From: Eubacteriales bacterium
GTDB taxonomy: Bacteria > Bacillota > Clostridia > Peptostreptococcales > Acidaminobacteraceae
Direction: 5' to 3'
Assembly: GCA_030625285.1 (NCBI GenBank)
Contig: DAOURC010000019.1
Coordinates: forward strand, 1-8,809
Length of the DNA: 8,809 nucleotides
Shown here: positions 6,878-8,809 of the stretch, piece by piece
Layout: every line of letters begins with the position of its first letter
Numbering within the stretch: the first letter of the stretch is position 1
Position numbers and translations under genes: made by a program
The notes under the pieces: generated by a model
The model's input: only the letters and a program-made list of their open reading frames with translations
What the model was told of the DNA's origin: nothing
Databases searched by the model: none

Positions 6878-8809
6878 TTAATTTGATTTTTTTTCTTCCT
6901 CTTCATTCAACAATACTTTTCTAGAAACGCTTGTTTTACCTTGAGCATCTTTTTCTATTACCTTCACAACTATTTCATCTCCAACTTTAAATAAGTCTTC
7001 AACTTTATTTAGTCGTTTAATGGTTAATTGAGAAATATGACAAAGTGCATCTTTTCCAGGTAAAAGTTCAACGAAAACTCCGAATTTTGCTATTTTCACA
7101 ATTTTAGCAGTATAAATTTCACCGACTTCAATGTCTTTTACAATCATTTCAATTCTCTTAAGAGCTTCTTTTCCACCCTTGCCATCGTTAGCTGTTATAA
7201 GAACCATACCGGTTTCGTCTATATCGATTTTCACATCACATTCAGATGTAATCTTTGTTATAACCTTTCCACCAGGTCCGATGATATCTCTAATTTTATC
7301 AGGATGTACTTTAATGTTGAATACTCTTGGAGCATATTCAGACAAATCAGATCTTGGTGTTGATATCGACTCACTCATTTTATCTAAAATGTGAAGTCTG
7401 CCAACTCTCGCTTGTTCAAGAGCGTTTTCCAATATTTCTCTGCCGATTCCCTGAATCTTTATATCCATTTGTATAGCAGTGATTCCATTTTTTGTACCGG
7501 CAACTTTAAAATCCATGTCTCCCAAGAAGTCTTCCATACCTTGGATATCACTTAAAATCGCGATGTTTCCGTCTTCCTTAATCAACCCCATTGCAATACC
7601 GGCTACGGAATCTTTTATTGGAACACCCGCATCTAGCAAAGATAGAGTCGAGCCACAAATACTCGCTTGTGAAGATGAACCGTTACAAGACAGCACTTCA
7701 GAAACCACACGAATTGCATATGGGAAATCTTCTTCACTTGGCAATACAGGTACTAACGCCCTTTCGCCTAGCGCCCCATGTCCGATAGCTCTTCTATTCG
7801 GGCCTCTCATCGGTCCTGCTTCTCCAACAGAAAATGGAGGGAAATTATAATGATGCATATATCTTCTAGTTTCCTCGTTATCGATACCATCAAGTCTCTG
7901 AGCTTCACCAAGAGCCCCCAATGTAGTAAGTGAAAGAGAAGCTGTCAATCCACGCATAAAATATCCCGAGCCGTGAGTTCTAGGTATCATTCCAACCTCA
8001 GTACTGATTGCTCTTATTTCATCAGATTTTCTACCATCTGTTCTAATTCCTTCATTGGTAATCATTAAACGCATTTGCTCTTTTTCAAATGATTTGAAGA
8101 AACCTTTTGCATCATTTTTCAGCTCATCGGCATTTTCGAATTTTTCCTCTATAGCGATTGTCATTTTTTCAATTAAAGCATCTTCAGCTTCTCCACGCTC
8201 TACCTTGTCGTGAATTCGAACAACGCTCGTTAATTCTTCATATACTGTTTCTTTTACAAAAGCTTTCAGCTCTAAATTTTCTTCTGGTTTGATATATTCT
8301 TTCTTTTCAACTTCAAGTTCATTAACGATATTCTCAATAAAGCTTACTATTTCTTTGATAGCTTCATGACCGAATAGAATTGCATCAAGCATTTCTTCTT
8401 CTGAAATTATTTTAGCCCCTGCTTCTACCATCATAATAGCATCTTTAGTTCCAGCTACTGTCAAGTCCAATAGAGATTTTTCTCTTTGTTCTACAGTTGG
8501 GTTGATTACATATTTACCGTCAACCAATCCTACTTTAACTGCTCCTGTCGGTCCATTGAATGGAAAATCCGAAATACTAAGAGCAATAGACGAACCAATC
8601 ATCGCTGTAACCTCTGGTGAATTATTTTGATCTACAGATAAAACTGTTGCAATGATTTGCACTTCATTTCTATATCCGTCAGGGAATAAAGGTCTAATCG
8701 GTCTATCGATCAAACGTGATGTCAATGTAGCATTTTCTGAGAGTCTACCCTCTCTTTTGATATAACCACCAGGGATTTTACCGACAGCATACATTTTTTC
8801 TTGATATTC
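6878..8809 (-). CDS. pnp: Polynucleotide phosphorylase (5' end cut off by window)
   Basis: PNPase is a trimeric 3'-to-5' phosphorolytic exoribonuclease that degrades mRNA to nucleoside diphosphates. The frame is open at base 8809; 643 residues are visible and about 60 N-terminal ones are missing, judged from B. subtilis PnpA (705 residues). The ATG at 8794-8792 is internal: five in-frame residues precede it and the sequence there (VGKIPGGYIKREGR) is the middle of the first RNase PH domain. Numbered from that Met, the parts are: rest of first RNase PH domain to ~150; helical domain ~160-240; second RNase PH domain ~255-470, with NGSSSQAS at 371-378 and D422, D428, K430 (equivalents of E. coli D486, D492, K494); KH domain ~495-555 with GPGG at 506-509; S1 domain ~556-626. 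The usual TRGxTQ motif is altered to MRGLTA at 280-285. The TAA stop at 6880-6878 is followed by a hairpin. Confidence 0.96.
   Translation of the reverse strand, partial: EYQEKMYAVGKIPGGYIKREGRLSENATLTSRLIDRPIRPLFPDGYRNEVQIIATVLSVDQNNSPEVTAMIGSSIALSISDFPFNGPTGAVKVGLVDGKYVINPTVEQREKSLLDLTVAGTKDAIMMVEAGAKIISEEEMLDAILFGHEAIKEIVSFIENIVNELEVEKKEYIKPEENLELKAFVKETVYEELTSVVRIHDKVERGEAEDALIEKMTIAIEEKFENADELKNDAKGFFKSFEKEQMRLMITNEGIRTDGRKSDEIRAISTEVGMIPRTHGSGYFMRGLTASLSLTTLGALGEAQRLDGIDNEETRRYMHHYNFPPFSVGEAGPMRGPNRRAIGHGALGERALVPVLPSEEDFPYAIRVVSEVLSCNGSSSQASICGSTLSLLDAGVPIKDSVAGIAMGLIKEDGNIAILSDIQGMEDFLGDMDFKVAGTKNGITAIQMDIKIQGIGREILENALEQARVGRLHILDKMSESISTPRSDLSEYAPRVFNIKVHPDKIRDIIGPGGKVITKITSECDVKIDIDETGMVLITANDGKGGKEALKRIEMIVKDIEVGEIYTAKIVKIAKFGVFVELLPGKDALCHISQLTIKRLNKVEDLFKVGDEIVVKVIEKDAQGKTSVSRKVLLNEEEEKKSN

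Noticed and set aside
7131..7394. Plus-strand open frame antisense to the KH-domain part of pnp
   Set aside because: Shadow of a strongly conserved coding sequence; no recognisable domain.
7479..7850. Plus-strand open frame of 123 codons antisense to pnp, with a smaller one nested in another frame (7591-7788)
   Set aside because: It lies wholly opposite the conserved catalytic domain of PNPase. It shows no recognisable family and is explained by codon bias of the real gene.
8792..8794. ATG as the start of pnp
   Set aside because: Upstream codons to the window edge are in frame and PNPase-like. The residues after the ATG are the middle of the first RNase PH domain, and no ribosome binding site precedes it.

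Overview
The window is a fully occupied, co-directional stretch of a bacterial chromosome. Every supported gene is on the minus strand, so transcription runs from base 8809 towards base 1. The very AT-rich sequence, lysine-, isoleucine- and asparagine-rich proteins, strong GGAGG-type ribosome binding sites with GTG/TTG starts, and the gene order all point to a low-GC Firmicute, probably an anaerobe of the Clostridia/Tissierellia type. This taxonomic placement is inference; the genus cannot be read from the sequence.

In transcription order the genes are: pnp (polynucleotide phosphorylase, 5' end outside the window); a 26-bp intercistronic hairpin; an M16 zinc peptidase of the MlpA/YmxG type; dut (dUTPase); an aspartate kinase of the DapG type; an intrinsic terminator that begins inside the aspartokinase stop codon; a short gap with an extended -10 promoter; ftsK/spoIIIE (DNA translocase); mnmH (tRNA 2-selenouridine synthase); and rimO (ribosomal protein S12 methylthiotransferase, 3' end outside the window). 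M16-dut-dapG are separated by only 2 to 11 bases and look like one operon, with pnp possibly reading in through the hairpin. ftsK-mnmH-rimO form a second unit joined by an ATGA stop/start overlap and an 11-base overlap.

The order pnp - M16 peptidase - dapG - ftsK/spoIIIE parallels the Bacillus subtilis locus pnpA-mlpA-dapG-spoIIIE, and ftsK-rimO adjacency is familiar in clostridia. This is therefore a conserved housekeeping region (RNA decay, nucleotide pool sanitation, lysine/diaminopimelate entry step, chromosome segregation, translation-related modification). The least expected passenger is mnmH, which implies that the host makes selenophosphate and modifies tRNA wobble uridines with selenium.

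No mobile element, CRISPR array, RNA gene, toxin/antitoxin or unknown multi-gene system was seen. No gene-free gap exceeds about 62 bases. Points worth a second look are small: two start codons that appear to lie three codons downstream of a GTG that is really part of the ribosome binding site, an altered conserved motif in PNPase, the pnp-M16 hairpin, and short tandem repeats in the FtsK N-terminus and linker.
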